Source of the DNA: Candidatus Howiella intestinavium
Lineage (GTDB): Bacteria; Bacillota; Clostridia; Oscillospirales; Acutalibacteraceae
Direction of reading: 5' to 3'
Length of the DNA: 64,000 nt
NCBI GenBank assembly: GCA_904420585.1
Contig: CAJFVX010000024.1
Span: forward strand, 62,001 to 126,000
Both the position numbers and the translations under genes were made by a program. The notes below the pieces were generated by a model. It saw nothing but the letters and a program-made list of their open reading frames with translations, ran no database searches and was not told the origin of the DNA. Positions 52,746-62,082 of the stretch are shown piece after piece (position 1 is the stretch's first letter; each line of letters opens with the position of its first letter).

Positions 52746-54113
52746 GTGCGGATACCGTCGGATGTGAGATGGATTATCCATCAGCTGGAGGCGGCCGGGC
52801 ATGAAGCCTATGCGGTAGGGGGCTGTGTGCGGGACAGCCTGCTGGGCCGTCCGCCCAAGGACTGGGACATCACAACCAGCGCCCGTCCGGAGGAGGTCAA
52901 GGCCTGCTTTGCGGAAGTGCGCACGATAGATACCGGCCTGCGGCACGGAACCGTCACCCTCTTGCTGGAAGGACAGCCTTATGAGGTGACCACCTACCGG
53001 GTAGACGGCGTCTATAGAGACGGCCGTCATCCCGAGCAGGTGACCTTCACCAGCCGCCTGGCTGACGATTTGTCCCGGCGGGACTTTACCATTTGCGCCA
53101 TGGCCTATCATCCCGACAGGGGCCTTATCGATTTGTATGGCGGACGGGAGGATTTGCGGCGGGGGATTATCCGCTGTGTGGGAGATGCCCGCACCCGCTT
53201 CCGGGAGGATGCCCTGCGGATTTTCCGGGCCCTGCGCTTTGCCTCGGTGCTGGATTTCGGGTTAGAGCCGGATACGGCAGCTGCCGTATTGGACTGTCGG
53301 CAACTGCTGCGCAGCATTTCCCCCGAGCGGATTCGTGTGGAACTGGACAAGCTTTTATGCGGCCCCGGGGCCGGCCGGGTCCTGCGGGCATACCGGCAGG
53401 TTCTGGGCCAATGGATACCGGAAATCCTGCCGGCCTGCGGCTTTAGGCAGCACAGCCCCTACCATGCCTACGACGTATGGGAGCACACTGTACGGACAGT
53501 GGAGGCCGCGCCGGCGGAACCTGTACTTCGCCTGACCATGCTTTTCCATGATATCGGCAAGCCGTCCTGCTTTACTCGTGACGCCGGGGGACGGGGACAT
53601 TTTCATGGCCATCCGGCTGTCAGCGCCCGCATGGCTGAGGCGATTCTCAGTCGTCTGCGCTATGACAAACACACCAGCCGGCAGGTTCTGGAACTGGTCC
53701 GGCTGCACGATACCTGGCTTGCGCCCGATGTTGTGCGCATTCGGAAGCTGCTGCACGCCGTTGGCCCGGAGTTGACCGGAAAGCTGTTCGCCGTCCAGTG
53801 CGCTGACGCGGCAGGAAAAGCCGAAAAAGCTGCCGCCGAACAGACCGAGCGTGTCCGGGCTGCCAAAAAGGTATATGAGGAAATCCTGCGCCGGGGAGAT
53901 TGCTGCACCATGGATAGGCTGGAGATTTCCGGCAGGGAGTTATTGAAGATGGGGGTACCTGCCGGGCCGGCCGTCGGCAGGCTTTTGAACAGGCTTTTGG
54001 ATAAGGTTATAGAGGGAAAGCTGGAAAACACACCGGCTGCCTTGCTGCAAGAAGCCGGGGCGCTTTGGAAGAGGCTGGCTTCACAGCAGGGAGGAGAGGC
54101 CGTGGATAAATAA
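52746..54113 (+). CDS. cca: CCA-adding tRNA nucleotidyltransferase
   Basis: This protein of 455 residues adds or repairs the CCA end of tRNAs. The nucleotidyltransferase motif is GGCVRDSLLGRPPKDWDITTSA, then RRDFTICAMAY and an HD-type phosphohydrolase motif FHDIGKPS in the second half. The GTG at 52746 gives the usual N-terminus RIPSDVRWIIHQLEAAG and follows GGGGG; ATG at 52719 is an alternative. The neighbouring tRNA-Gly already encodes CCA, so the enzyme probably repairs. Confidence 0.93.
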   Translation: MRIPSDVRWIIHQLEAAGHEAYAVGGCVRDSLLGRPPKDWDITTSARPEEVKACFAEVRTIDTGLRHGTVTLLLEGQPYEVTTYRVDGVYRDGRHPEQVTFTSRLADDLSRRDFTICAMAYHPDRGLIDLYGGREDLRRGIIRCVGDARTRFREDALRIFRALRFASVLDFGLEPDTAAAVLDCRQLLRSISPERIRVELDKLLCGPGAGRVLRAYRQVLGQWIPEILPACGFRQHSPYHAYDVWEHTVRTVEAAPAEPVLRLTMLFHDIGKPSCFTRDAGGRGHFHGHPAVSARMAEAILSRLRYDKHTSRQVLELVRLHDTWLAPDVVRIRKLLHAVGPELTGKLFAVQCADAAGKAEKAAAEQTERVRAAKKVYEEILRRGDCCTMDRLEISGRELLKMGVPAGPAVGRLLNRLLDKVIEGKLENTPAALLQEAGALWKRLASQQGGEAVDK

Positions 54114-54285
54114 CAGCAGGCCTGCAATGTTGACCGCCGAAGGGTAACATAGGATAATAATGCCCTCCAAAAGAGGGATGGCGGCAGTTTCCTGAAGTTT
54201 GTTGTATTTTCAATGAATGTGTACAGGAGGCATCACATCAATAAAAGCAGGATGATGGGCCTGCAAAATCAAACCATGATTTGCA

Positions 54286-54326
54286 AAAACCCCGGAAGCC
54301 TTGATATAAGCGGCTTCCGGGGTTTT
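54286..54326 (-). terminator. Terminator of tRNA-Gly
   Basis: AAAACCCCGGAAGCC (54286-54300) pairs with 54312-54326. On the minus strand this follows the tRNA by about 6 bases, and its T-run is TTTTTGC. It may also stop transcription from cca. Confidence 0.85.
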
Positions 54327-54331
54327 CCATA

Positions 54332-54405
54332 TGGAGCGGACAACGGGAATCGAACCCGCAAGGCCAGCTTGGGAAGCTGGAATTTTACCATTAAACTATG
54401 TCCGC
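54332..54405 (-). tRNA. tRNA-Gly(TCC), CCA encoded
   Basis: On the minus strand GCGGACA and TGTCCGC form the acceptor stem. The anticodon loop CTTCCCA gives anticodon TCC, with a 5-bp stem CCAGC/GCTGG. The T-loop reads GGTTCGATTCC. The gene ends with an encoded TCCA. The length is 74 bases. Its promoter lies at 54428-54456. Confidence 0.96.
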
Positions 54406-54427
54406 GCTAACAAATTGATACTATATA

Positions 54428-54456
54428 TTTATAATCGCTTTTCTTAGTTTTGTCAA
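54428..54456 (-). promoter_or_regulatory. Promoter of tRNA-Gly
   Basis: On the minus strand, TTGACA (54456-54451) is 17 bases from TATAAA (54433-54428). The perfect -35 fits a strong tRNA promoter. Confidence 0.85.
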
Positions 54457-54579
54457 GCCCTAATATTCGTTTTTGCAAAAAATATATCGAGAATATAGCG
54501 GGCCGGCCCTATACGGGGATTGGATTATGCAAAAAGCAGAAAAGATTGTGGTTTATAAAATTCATCTGAAAATTTGACG

Positions 54580-54607
54580 TTGACTCTGCGGATTTATATG
54601 ATATTAT
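54580..54607 (+). promoter_or_regulatory. Promoter of the GH92 gene
   Basis: TTGACT (54580-54585) and TATTAT (54602-54607) are spaced by 16 bases. A second TTGACG lies six bases earlier. The region 54460-54570 holds nothing else that I recognise. Confidence 0.6.
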
Positions 54608-54667
54608 TGAATTGATACGAGTCGGAGTCTGTCCGGCTTGAATGTGAAGAAAAAGGAGAGATGCGCA

Positions 54668-57600
54668 ATGAAAAGATCCCTGCGGCAGAAAACGGCTCTG
54701 CTGTTGTCTGCGACATTGGCTGCCACCATGCTGCCTACTGGCATGGCTGGGGTTTCGGCTGCGGACAGCACGGCGGAACCTGAAGTGCTGTTTTCCGCTT
54801 CCTTCGAGGACGGGGAGTCCAACGTCCTGCTGGAATCCAAGGTGGATCGCGCCCAGAACGTCAACGGCAACCGCGGTGTACTGGCGGGAGATGTAACCAA
54901 TCTGGTGGATGTGGACAGTATTGAAGGCAGTTCGGACTTTGTAGAACACGAAAGCAAACCCAATTTGTTTGACTACGATACCCAAACCAAATGGCTGAAT
55001 GACACTGGCGCTTCTGAGGCCAATCCGGACTGGATTTCCTTTGCTTTAAGCGAAGCGACTGTAATACGCACCTACCTGATTACCTCGGCCAACGATGAAG
55101 AGGGACGGGATCCGATGGATTGGACTTTCTACGGATCTGCTGACGGAGAAGAGTGGGTCCCGCTGGACAGCCAGACCAATCAGGATTTTGCTGAGCGGAA
55201 GGAAAGCAACATCTACACCTTTGCAAACGAGACGGCTTATCAGTATTACCGGTTGGATATTACACGGAATGCCGCAGGCGGCTCTATGACCCAGTTATCT
55301 GAGCTGCAGCTGGGTACAGGGGATAATACTACCTCTCTGCCCATGCAGACCACCGCCAGCAACGGGCCCAGCTCGCTTTGGGTTGGCAATGCAAACACGG
55401 GATTTACCGGTGAAAAAGCCCTGGAAATTTTCGGTACCCATGAGGGGGGCGAGCATGGATACGGATATAATGTACTGTATGAGGGCTTAAATATTCCGGT
55501 TTCCTCCAATACGGAACTGAGTTATCTGCTCCTGCCTGCCATGATCGGCTCTTATGATTTTGATTACACCTCTATGCACCTGGCGGTCGATCTGCAGTTT
55601 ACCGACGGTACCTATCTGAGCGATCTTAACCCCACCGATCAGTATGGCAACGGCCTGACCCCCGAGGCCCAGGCGGACAGCAAGTTCTTAAACAGTATGC
55701 AGTGGAATGCTGTTCGCTCCAGCATCGGCAGCGTAGCGGCGGGCAAGACCATTGAGAAAATCCTGATAGGCTACGACAATGCCGCCCCTGCTGCGGAAAA
55801 TCCACAGTTTTTGGCCTATCTGGACGATATCGTCATCGAGAATACCGAACCGACGGTATACGAGCATTATTCGGATTATGTGGATATTCGCCGTGGTTCG
55901 AACAGCGGCAGCACCACCGGCTCCAATTTCTCCCGGGGCCTTATTCAGCCCCTGGTAGCCGCGCCCTTCGGCTTTAACCAGTACCAGCCGGCTACCAACG
56001 GCGGGGGCGGAAACCGCCAGTATGTCTACCAGCTCAGCGGCAGCAATACGGGGCTGAAGCATATCGGCGTCAACCATTTTTCTTCTAACTGGATCGGCGA
56101 GTACGGCACCTGGCAGTTTATGGCGAACACCAGTATCGATGCTGCTTCTGTTACGGCCGGCAGCCAGATCGATGCCAATGCCCGGGCTGCCGCATTTACC
56201 CATGACAACGAGATTGCCAAGGCGCATCTGTACAGTGTGACCTTGAACGAAGGGTCCAATGCGGACGGCGTTACCATTGAGGTAACCCCCACAGAGCACG
56301 CCGCTTATGTACGGTTTATTTTCCCGGCTGGCTCGGAAAACCGCAATGTTATCTTTGACTGCGAACGGGCGAATGGCGGTCTGGTTCTGAACGATGACGG
56401 CACCTTTACCGCCTATTCCGATCATACCAACAACGGTTCCAAGCGGATGTATGTTTACGGTGAATTTGACCAGCAGCCCGATTCGGAGAAGGTCGTAAAC
56501 GGCAAGCAGGGAATCTTAACCTTCCCGGCTTCCGCCAGCGGTGAAACGGTTGTCACCATGAAGTTCGCCACCTCCTTTATCAGTTCCAACCAGGCCCAGC
56601 ACAACCTGGAACTGGAGATTGCCGAGGACGATACCTTTGATACCATCCTGGAAGCGGCGCAGCAGGCCTGGGACGATATGCTGGGCATCATTGAGATTGA
56701 AGGCGCTACCGAGGATCAGATGATCACCTTCTACTCCAATATGTACCGCATGTTTGCCTACCCCATGAATTACAGTGAGAATGTGGCTACCAACGAAGCG
56801 CCGGTCTGGAACTACGCCAGCCCCTACAGCGGCACCAATGACAACCCTGTGATAAAAGAGGGCAAAATGTATGCCATCAACGGCTTCTGGGATACCTACC
56901 GCACCACCTGGGCGGCTTATGCCCTGCTTATTCCCACCAAGGATACCGAACTGCTCAACGGCCTTGTGGAGCATTACAACGACGTGGGCTGGGTGCCCCG
57001 CTGGATTGCCCCCGGCGGCACGGAAAGCATGGTGGGTACCAACTCGGACGTCATCTTCGGCGACGCGGCCCAGCGCGGCATCGAGTTCGACTGGGAGGGC
57101 GCCCTGCAGTCTGCCCTGCGGAACGCTTCGGTGGTGTCGGGCAGCGCGACCTTAGGACGCAAACAGCTGGAAACCGCTGTTTTCAGGGGGTATACAAGCA
57201 CCTCGCAGGGAGAGGGCCTGTCCTGGTCCATCGAAAGCTATATCAATGATTTCGGTATTTCCCAGTTGGCGGCTGCCCTGACCGAAAGCGGGAAGGGCGA
57301 CTATTCGGCCGAGGTGGAGTACTACCGCAATCGCGCTTTGAATTACGTAAACCTTTTCAATGAAGATATCGGCTTCTTTATCGGTAAGGATGACAATGGC
57401 AACTTCCGGTATACGAATCCGGATGACTACAATCCGCAGAACTGGTGGGGCGACTATACCGAAACCGACGGCTATAATATGGCCTTTACGGTGCCCCAGG
57501 ACGGACAGGGCCTTGCCAATCTGTACGGCGGCCGGGAGGGCTTGGCCGAAAAGCTGGACGGCCTCTTTGAAACCCAGAGCGAGAAGACCACAATCGATCC

Positions 57601-58993
57601 CACTGCCGTCCATGAGGAATTGGAAGCCCGTGAGGTAAAGATGGGCTTGTACGGCCACAGCAACCAGCCGTCTCACCATATCCCCTATATGTACAATTAC
57701 GCCGGCCAGCCCTGGAAGACCCAGGAAAAGGTCCGGGAGATTCTGGATCGGCTGTATGTGGGTTCGGAAATCGGCCAGGGCTACTGCGGCGACGAGGACA
57801 ACGGCGAGATGTCAGCTTGGTATGTGCTCAGCGCTCTGGGCATCTACCCGGTGAGTATGGGCAATCCGGAATTTGCCATCGGCTCCCCGCTGTTTGAAAA
57901 GGCCACCATCCATCTGGACGGCGTTGACAGCGGCCGTACCCTGACCATTATCGCCAACAACAATTCCCGCGAGAATATATACGTGCAGAGCGTGAAGTTC
58001 AACGGGGAGGACTATGGCAAGAATTACATCCTGCATTCTGACCTGGCGGCCGGCGGCACCCTGGAATTTGAAATGGGTTCGGAGCCTTCTGCTTGGGGCA
58101 GCAGCGAGGATGCGCTGCCGGTTTCCCTGACGGAGGGCGACGAGGTTGCGTCTCCTCTGGCCGACGTGGTTCCCATCAATCCCTCCACGGCTACCCGGCC
58201 CAACTACAATGCCAACAGCGACGTAATCGCCAGCCGGGAAATCAGTGCCAGCGACCTGCGGAGCCTGTTTGACAACACCAGCAACACCACCGTTACTGTA
58301 GACGGCAATACGGCGTCCATCTACTTCACCTCCCCGGATATGTATGAGATCAGCATGTTTACGGTGACCTCCTCCGGCAACGCCGATTCTGCGCCCACGT
58401 CTGTCGCCCTCTACGGCACCGACGACGGCAGGTCCTGGGATACACTCTGCGAAGCGACCACAACCTTTGACTGGGCTAAGTATACCCGTCCTTATACGGT
58501 GGATGCAGAGAATGTGGCGGCATATAAGACCTATCGCCTGGACCTCACCACCGATGGATCCAGCCTGGAAATCGCCGAACTGGAGTTCATAGGCACTGCG
58601 ACCGACTGGACGGCGTTGGATGAAGCGCTGGAAGCCGCAGAGGCGCTGGACGAATCCCACTACACAGCCGATAGCTGGTCGGTTCTTCAGGCAGCTGTAG
58701 AGGCGGCTGAAAAGCTGGACTCCTCTGCTACCCAGGAGCAGATTGACGCTGCCGCACAGGATATTCGGGATGCCATAGAAGCCCTGGAAGCTGTTTTGGT
58801 GAAGGGAGACATGACCGGAGACGGAAAGGTAGACATTACCGATGTCATGGAGGCCTGCCGTGTCCTGGCCCGGAACAATACCGGCAGCAAACCCAATGAT
58901 CAGGAGTTGGAGCGGGGCGATATGAACGGCGACCAAAAGATCCTGATTGATGACATCATGTCAATTTGCAGAATACTGGCAAGAGGCAATTGA
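54668..58993 (+). CDS. Secreted GH92 alpha-mannosidase-like protein with dockerin
   Basis: The 1441 residues begin with a signal peptide (basic MKRSLRQK, hydrophobic core, cleavage after VSA). An F5/8 type C module follows (~60-220). The GH92 domain (~390-1150) holds HYSDYVDIRRGS, NGFWDTYRTTWAAY, RWIAPGGTE, GHSNQPSHHI and GDEDNGEMSAW (~1041), the family's conserved acidic segment. A second F5/8-like module (~1185-1310), a FIVAR-like helical repeat and a type-I dockerin complete it. GH92 enzymes are calcium-dependent alpha-mannosidases acting on N-glycans or yeast mannan. ATG 54668 follows GGAGAG. It is monocistronic. Confidence 0.9.
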   Translation: MKRSLRQKTALLLSATLAATMLPTGMAGVSAADSTAEPEVLFSASFEDGESNVLLESKVDRAQNVNGNRGVLAGDVTNLVDVDSIEGSSDFVEHESKPNLFDYDTQTKWLNDTGASEANPDWISFALSEATVIRTYLITSANDEEGRDPMDWTFYGSADGEEWVPLDSQTNQDFAERKESNIYTFANETAYQYYRLDITRNAAGGSMTQLSELQLGTGDNTTSLPMQTTASNGPSSLWVGNANTGFTGEKALEIFGTHEGGEHGYGYNVLYEGLNIPVSSNTELSYLLLPAMIGSYDFDYTSMHLAVDLQFTDGTYLSDLNPTDQYGNGLTPEAQADSKFLNSMQWNAVRSSIGSVAAGKTIEKILIGYDNAAPAAENPQFLAYLDDIVIENTEPTVYEHYSDYVDIRRGSNSGSTTGSNFSRGLIQPLVAAPFGFNQYQPATNGGGGNRQYVYQLSGSNTGLKHIGVNHFSSNWIGEYGTWQFMANTSIDAASVTAGSQIDANARAAAFTHDNEIAKAHLYSVTLNEGSNADGVTIEVTPTEHAAYVRFIFPAGSENRNVIFDCERANGGLVLNDDGTFTAYSDHTNNGSKRMYVYGEFDQQPDSEKVVNGKQGILTFPASASGETVVTMKFATSFISSNQAQHNLELEIAEDDTFDTILEAAQQAWDDMLGIIEIEGATEDQMITFYSNMYRMFAYPMNYSENVATNEAPVWNYASPYSGTNDNPVIKEGKMYAINGFWDTYRTTWAAYALLIPTKDTELLNGLVEHYNDVGWVPRWIAPGGTESMVGTNSDVIFGDAAQRGIEFDWEGALQSALRNASVVSGSATLGRKQLETAVFRGYTSTSQGEGLSWSIESYINDFGISQLAAALTESGKGDYSAEVEYYRNRALNYVNLFNEDIGFFIGKDDNGNFRYTNPDDYNPQNWWGDYTETDGYNMAFTVPQDGQGLANLYGGREGLAEKLDGLFETQSEKTTIDPTAVHEELEAREVKMGLYGHSNQPSHHIPYMYNYAGQPWKTQEKVREILDRLYVGSEIGQGYCGDEDNGEMSAWYVLSALGIYPVSMGNPEFAIGSPLFEKATIHLDGVDSGRTLTIIANNNSRENIYVQSVKFNGEDYGKNYILHSDLAAGGTLEFEMGSEPSAWGSSEDALPVSLTEGDEVASPLADVVPINPSTATRPNYNANSDVIASREISASDLRSLFDNTSNTTVTVDGNTASIYFTSPDMYEISMFTVTSSGNADSAPTSVALYGTDDGRSWDTLCEATTTFDWAKYTRPYTVDAENVAAYKTYRLDLTTDGSSLEIAELEFIGTATDWTALDEALEAAEALDESHYTADSWSVLQAAVEAAEKLDSSATQEQIDAAAQDIRDAIEALEAVLVKGDMTGDGKVDITDVMEACRVLARNNTGSKPNDQELERGDMNGDQKILIDDIMSICRILARGN

Positions 58994-59010
58994 AAGCTGC
59001 ACGACAACAA

Positions 59011-59044
59011 GCGCCCGGCGGAATCTTCCGCCGGGCGCAATTTT
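59011..59044. terminator. Bidirectional terminator after GH92 and mtaB
   Basis: GCGCCCGGCGGAA (59011-59023) pairs with TTCCGCCGGGCGC (59026-59038), followed by AATTTT. It lies between convergent genes. Confidence 0.85.
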
Positions 59045-59102
59045 GCAGATATGAGGATTGTCCGTAAGCCTTGCCCGCAGAAACCGGCCGCTGGGAGGCG
59101 GT

Positions 59103-60392
59103 CTATTCGGCCATGCGGCCGATGCAGACGCCGGCCTCTGCGCCGGTGATGGCCACCGGCCGGATTTGCCCGCACAGGGCGGCGGGACCGGGGACGCGGA
59201 CAAAGGTATAGTTGGGGGTGCAGCCCTCCAGAATCCCATCCTTGCAGGTTTCAAAAAGGACCGGACAAACCAATCCAACCTGGCTTGCAAGAAAACGGGT
59301 CTGTGCCCGCTCTGCCGCCTCCAGCATACGGCGGCTGCGGCTTTCTTTTTCCTGCCTGGATATCTGTCCATCCATCCGATCGGCTGCGGTGCCGCTCCGG
59401 CGGGAATAGGCGAAAACATGGGACTTGGCAAAGCCGATTTCCTCCACAAAGGCGGCCGACGCCGCAAAATCGGCTTCGGTTTCGCCGGGAAAGCCAACCA
59501 TGACGTCGGTTGTAATGGCCGGGTTTGCAAACTGCCTGCGGATGCGGAGAACCAAATCTTTATAAAAGGCAGTATCATAATGGCGGTTCATGCGGCGCAG
59601 GGTGCCGTCGCATCCGGATTGGAGGGACAGGTGGAACTGCGGGCAGAACTTGGGCTGGGCGGCCATGCGGGACAGCATATAGTCGTCCATCTGGTCGGGC
59701 TCCAGGGAGCCTAAACGCACCCGCTCCACCCCGGTAACGCCGCAGACCGCCTCCACGGCGTCGGCCAGATTTTCTTCGCCGCCCTTTCCGTAGGCCGACA
59801 GATTGATGCCCACCAGCACAATTTCCTTGTATCCCGCCCCGGCCAGCCGCCGGGCCTCATCGCGGATATCCTCCAATCCCCGGGAGCGCACCCGCCCTCT
59901 TGCTGTGGGGATGATGCAGTAGGCGCAGTATCGGTCGCAGCCGTCCTCGATTTTCATAAAGGCCCGGGTGTGCTCCGAGAAGCGGGAAACCGGCGGTGTG
60001 GTAAAAGCCTCCCCCTTTTCGTGGGGAGCTATCTCCACAATCCGCTGACCGTCCAGCCGGTAGCGCCGCAGGGCGTCGGCCACCAGGGCGGCATCCCGGT
60101 TGCCCAGGATGATGTCCGCTTCGGGCAGGGCCTCCGCCTCGGCGGGGAAGGCCTGGGGCATACAGCCCACCAGCACGGTGATTGCCCGGGGGAGAAGCCG
60201 CCGGTATTTCCGCAGGATTTGGCGGGTTTTGCGGCTGCTTTCCGCCGTTACCGTACAGGAATTGAGCAGGAAGACATCCGGTTCTCCGTCGGCCTCCACA
60301 GCCGTATAGCCCTGGGCTTCCAGCATTTCGCGCATGGCTTCGGTTTCGTATTGATTGACCTTGCATCCAAGGGTATAAAAAGCGATTTTCAT
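59103..60392 (-). CDS. mtaB: tRNA methylthiotransferase MtaB
   Basis: This radical-SAM protein of 429 residues makes 2-methylthio-N6-threonylcarbamoyladenosine at tRNA position 37. The N-terminal UPF0004 domain starts MKIAFYTLGCKVNQYE with conserved Cys at Leu-Gly-Cys, LLNSCTVT and LVGCMPQ. The radical SAM motif is DGCDRYCAYCIIP (C-x3-C-x2-C). A TRAM domain forms the end. The start at 60392 is chosen over 60428 for the family N-terminus. Confidence 0.93.
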   Translation of the reverse strand: MKIAFYTLGCKVNQYETEAMREMLEAQGYTAVEADGEPDVFLLNSCTVTAESSRKTRQILRKYRRLLPRAITVLVGCMPQAFPAEAEALPEADIILGNRDAALVADALRRYRLDGQRIVEIAPHEKGEAFTTPPVSRFSEHTRAFMKIEDGCDRYCAYCIIPTARGRVRSRGLEDIRDEARRLAGAGYKEIVLVGINLSAYGKGGEENLADAVEAVCGVTGVERVRLGSLEPDQMDDYMLSRMAAQPKFCPQFHLSLQSGCDGTLRRMNRHYDTAFYKDLVLRIRRQFANPAITTDVMVGFPGETEADFAASAAFVEEIGFAKSHVFAYSRRSGTAADRMDGQISRQEKESRSRRMLEAAERAQTRFLASQVGLVCPVLFETCKDGILEGCTPNYTFVRVPGPAALCGQIRPVAITGAEAGVCIGRMAE

Positions 60393-60529
60393 GAAAGGCC
60401 CCGCTTCCCGTAGATTATTGCTTCTCATTATATCAATTTCCCGCCCGCATGCCTACGGCTTTTTGCCGACTTTGGCGAAATTTCTATATTTCCCCGGGAA
60501 AAAAGCGGATTATATTGGCGGGATTTATC

Positions 60530-60558
60530 TTGACGGGACCGATACGGGCTGGTATCAT
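60530..60558 (+). promoter_or_regulatory. Promoter of the HPr-like gene and ilvE
   Basis: TTGACG (60530-60535) and TATCAT (60553-60558) are spaced by 17 bases, with an extended TGG before the -10. Confidence 0.75.
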
Positions 60559-60597
60559 ATTTCTAATATAAAGGATGAATTGAAAAGAGGGAATAGA

Positions 60598-60831
60598 ATG
60601 ACCAAAAAGATGCAGCTGGCCCGGATTGAGGATGTAAAAGCCTTTGTCCGGTTCGCCATGACCCGAGACTATGATATGGAGCTTTCCTCCGGCCGCTACG
60701 TGGTGGACGCCAAGTCTATAATGGGGATTTTCAGCCTGGACTTGACCCGGCCTATGGTTCTCACCGCCCACTGTGACGCGGACGCGGAACTGGATGCCGC
60801 CGTCGCCCCATATCTGTATACGGAAGAATAG
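60598..60831 (+). CDS. HPr-like protein lacking the active-site histidine
   Basis: This protein of 77 residues is similar to HPr in the second half: VVDAKSIMGIFSLDLTRP contains Ser40, equivalent to Ser46 of HPr with the same KSIMG context. The first half reads QLARIEDVKAFVRFAM and lacks the GxHxRPA loop with the phosphorylated His; the protein is shorter by about six residues there. It could not take phosphate from enzyme I. If HPr kinase acts on it, it would be a purely regulatory protein, like Crh in Bacillus. ATG 60598 follows AGAGGG. ilvE follows after 41 bases. Confidence 0.8.
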   Translation: MTKKMQLARIEDVKAFVRFAMTRDYDMELSSGRYVVDAKSIMGIFSLDLTRPMVLTAHCDADAELDAAVAPYLYTEE

Positions 60832-60872
60832 CCTGTTTGAATGGGCCATTGATAAAAAGGAGAGAGTGTAAC

Positions 60873-61937
60873 ATGGAAATCCGGATTGAACGCACCACCG
60901 CGCCCAAGCAGAAGCCTGCCGACGAAAGCAAGCTGGGCTTCGGCAAGATCTTTACCGACCACATGTTTATCATGAACTACGACGAGGGCCAGGGCTGGCA
61001 CGATGCCCGCATAGTACCCTATGGTCCCATTGTGCTGGACCCCAGCGCGTCGGTCTTCCACTATGCGCAGGAATGTTTTGAGGGCATGAAGGCCTATCGC
61101 TGCGCCGACGGGCATATCCAGCTTTTCCGGCCGGACTGCAACGCCAAGCGCCTGCAGGATACCCATGAGCGCCTGTGCATCCCGAAAATCCCTGTGGAGG
61201 ACTTTGTAGAGGCCGTCCGCGCCTTAGTGGACGTGGATAGGGACTGGGTGCCCCATATTGACGGCGCCTCCCTGTATATCCGGCCCTTTACCATTGCCAC
61301 CATGCCCCAGCTGGGCGTGCACGCCTCCACCATGTATCAGTTTATCATCATCTGCTCTCCCTCGGGCGCTTACTACGCCGAGGGCATCAATCCGGTTAAG
61401 ATTTACGTGGAGAGCGAATATGTCCGCGCCTGTCCCGGCGGCACGGGCTATATCAAGTGCGGCGGCAACTACGCCGCCTCCATCGCGGCCGGCGAAAAGG
61501 CCGAGAAGCTGGGATACAGCCAGGTCCTCTGGCTGGACGGCGTGGAGCGGAAATACGTGGAAGAAGTGGGCAGCATGAACATCTTCTTCAAGATCGACGG
61601 CGAGATTTATACCGCCGCCTGCGTGGGCACGGTTCTGCCCGGCGTCACCCGCCGCAGCTGTATTGAACTGCTGAAGAGCTGGGGCTATACCGTCCATGAG
61701 GGCAAGCTGGCCATTGCGGACGTTATGAAGGCCGCGGCCGACGGCAAGCTGGAAGAGGTTTTCGGTACGGGCACCGCCGCCGTGGTCAGCCCGGTCAAGC
61801 AGCTGGATTACGAGGATCAGAGCGCCCTTATCGGCGACGGGAAAATCGGCCCTGTAACCCAGCGGCTCTATGATGAACTGACCGGCATCCAGTGGGGCCG
61901 CCTGCCCGATACCCACAATTGGACGGTGCGGGTGTAA
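60873..61937 (+). CDS. ilvE: Branched-chain amino acid aminotransferase
   Basis: This PLP enzyme of 354 residues makes or degrades leucine, isoleucine and valine with 2-oxoglutarate. The N-terminus KLGFGKIFTDHMFIMNYDEG and FHYAQECFEGMKAYR are typical of the BCAT branch. The Schiff-base Lys is in ERKYVEEVGSMN (K227). The start follows AAGGAGAG. No T-box or leader is seen; it may be co-transcribed with the HPr-like gene. The combination suggests a link between carbon and branched-chain amino acid control. Confidence 0.94.
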   Translation: MEIRIERTTAPKQKPADESKLGFGKIFTDHMFIMNYDEGQGWHDARIVPYGPIVLDPSASVFHYAQECFEGMKAYRCADGHIQLFRPDCNAKRLQDTHERLCIPKIPVEDFVEAVRALVDVDRDWVPHIDGASLYIRPFTIATMPQLGVHASTMYQFIIICSPSGAYYAEGINPVKIYVESEYVRACPGGTGYIKCGGNYAASIAAGEKAEKLGYSQVLWLDGVERKYVEEVGSMNIFFKIDGEIYTAACVGTVLPGVTRRSCIELLKSWGYTVHEGKLAIADVMKAAADGKLEEVFGTGTAAVVSPVKQLDYEDQSALIGDGKIGPVTQRLYDELTGIQWGRLPDTHNWTVRV

Positions 61938-61966
61938 GCCGTTTGACAGAAAAATAGAGAATCAAT

Positions 61967-62012
61967 AACAGCCGTTTCCGGTAAGCTGCCGGAGGCGGCT
62001 GTTTTCTTTTTT
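61967..62012 (+). terminator. Terminator of ilvE
   Basis: AACAGCCG (61967-61974) pairs with CGGCTGTT (61996-62003), with an inner CCGG stem, and the T-run continues to 62012. Confidence 0.85.
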
Positions 62013-62082
62013 CGGTTATACCGGGTCGTACAGGATACAATAAAAGCTGTATTTACAATTCGGCGGAAGGGGACGCGGAAAA

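Noticed and set aside
54213..54410. Small frame upstream of GH92
   Set aside because: It overlaps the tRNA-Gly gene and its terminator, so it is not a gene.
60832..60872. T-box or leader upstream of ilvE
   Set aside because: The 41-base gap holds only a ribosome site; there is no room for a T-box, and no conserved T-box sequence is seen upstream of the HPr-like gene.
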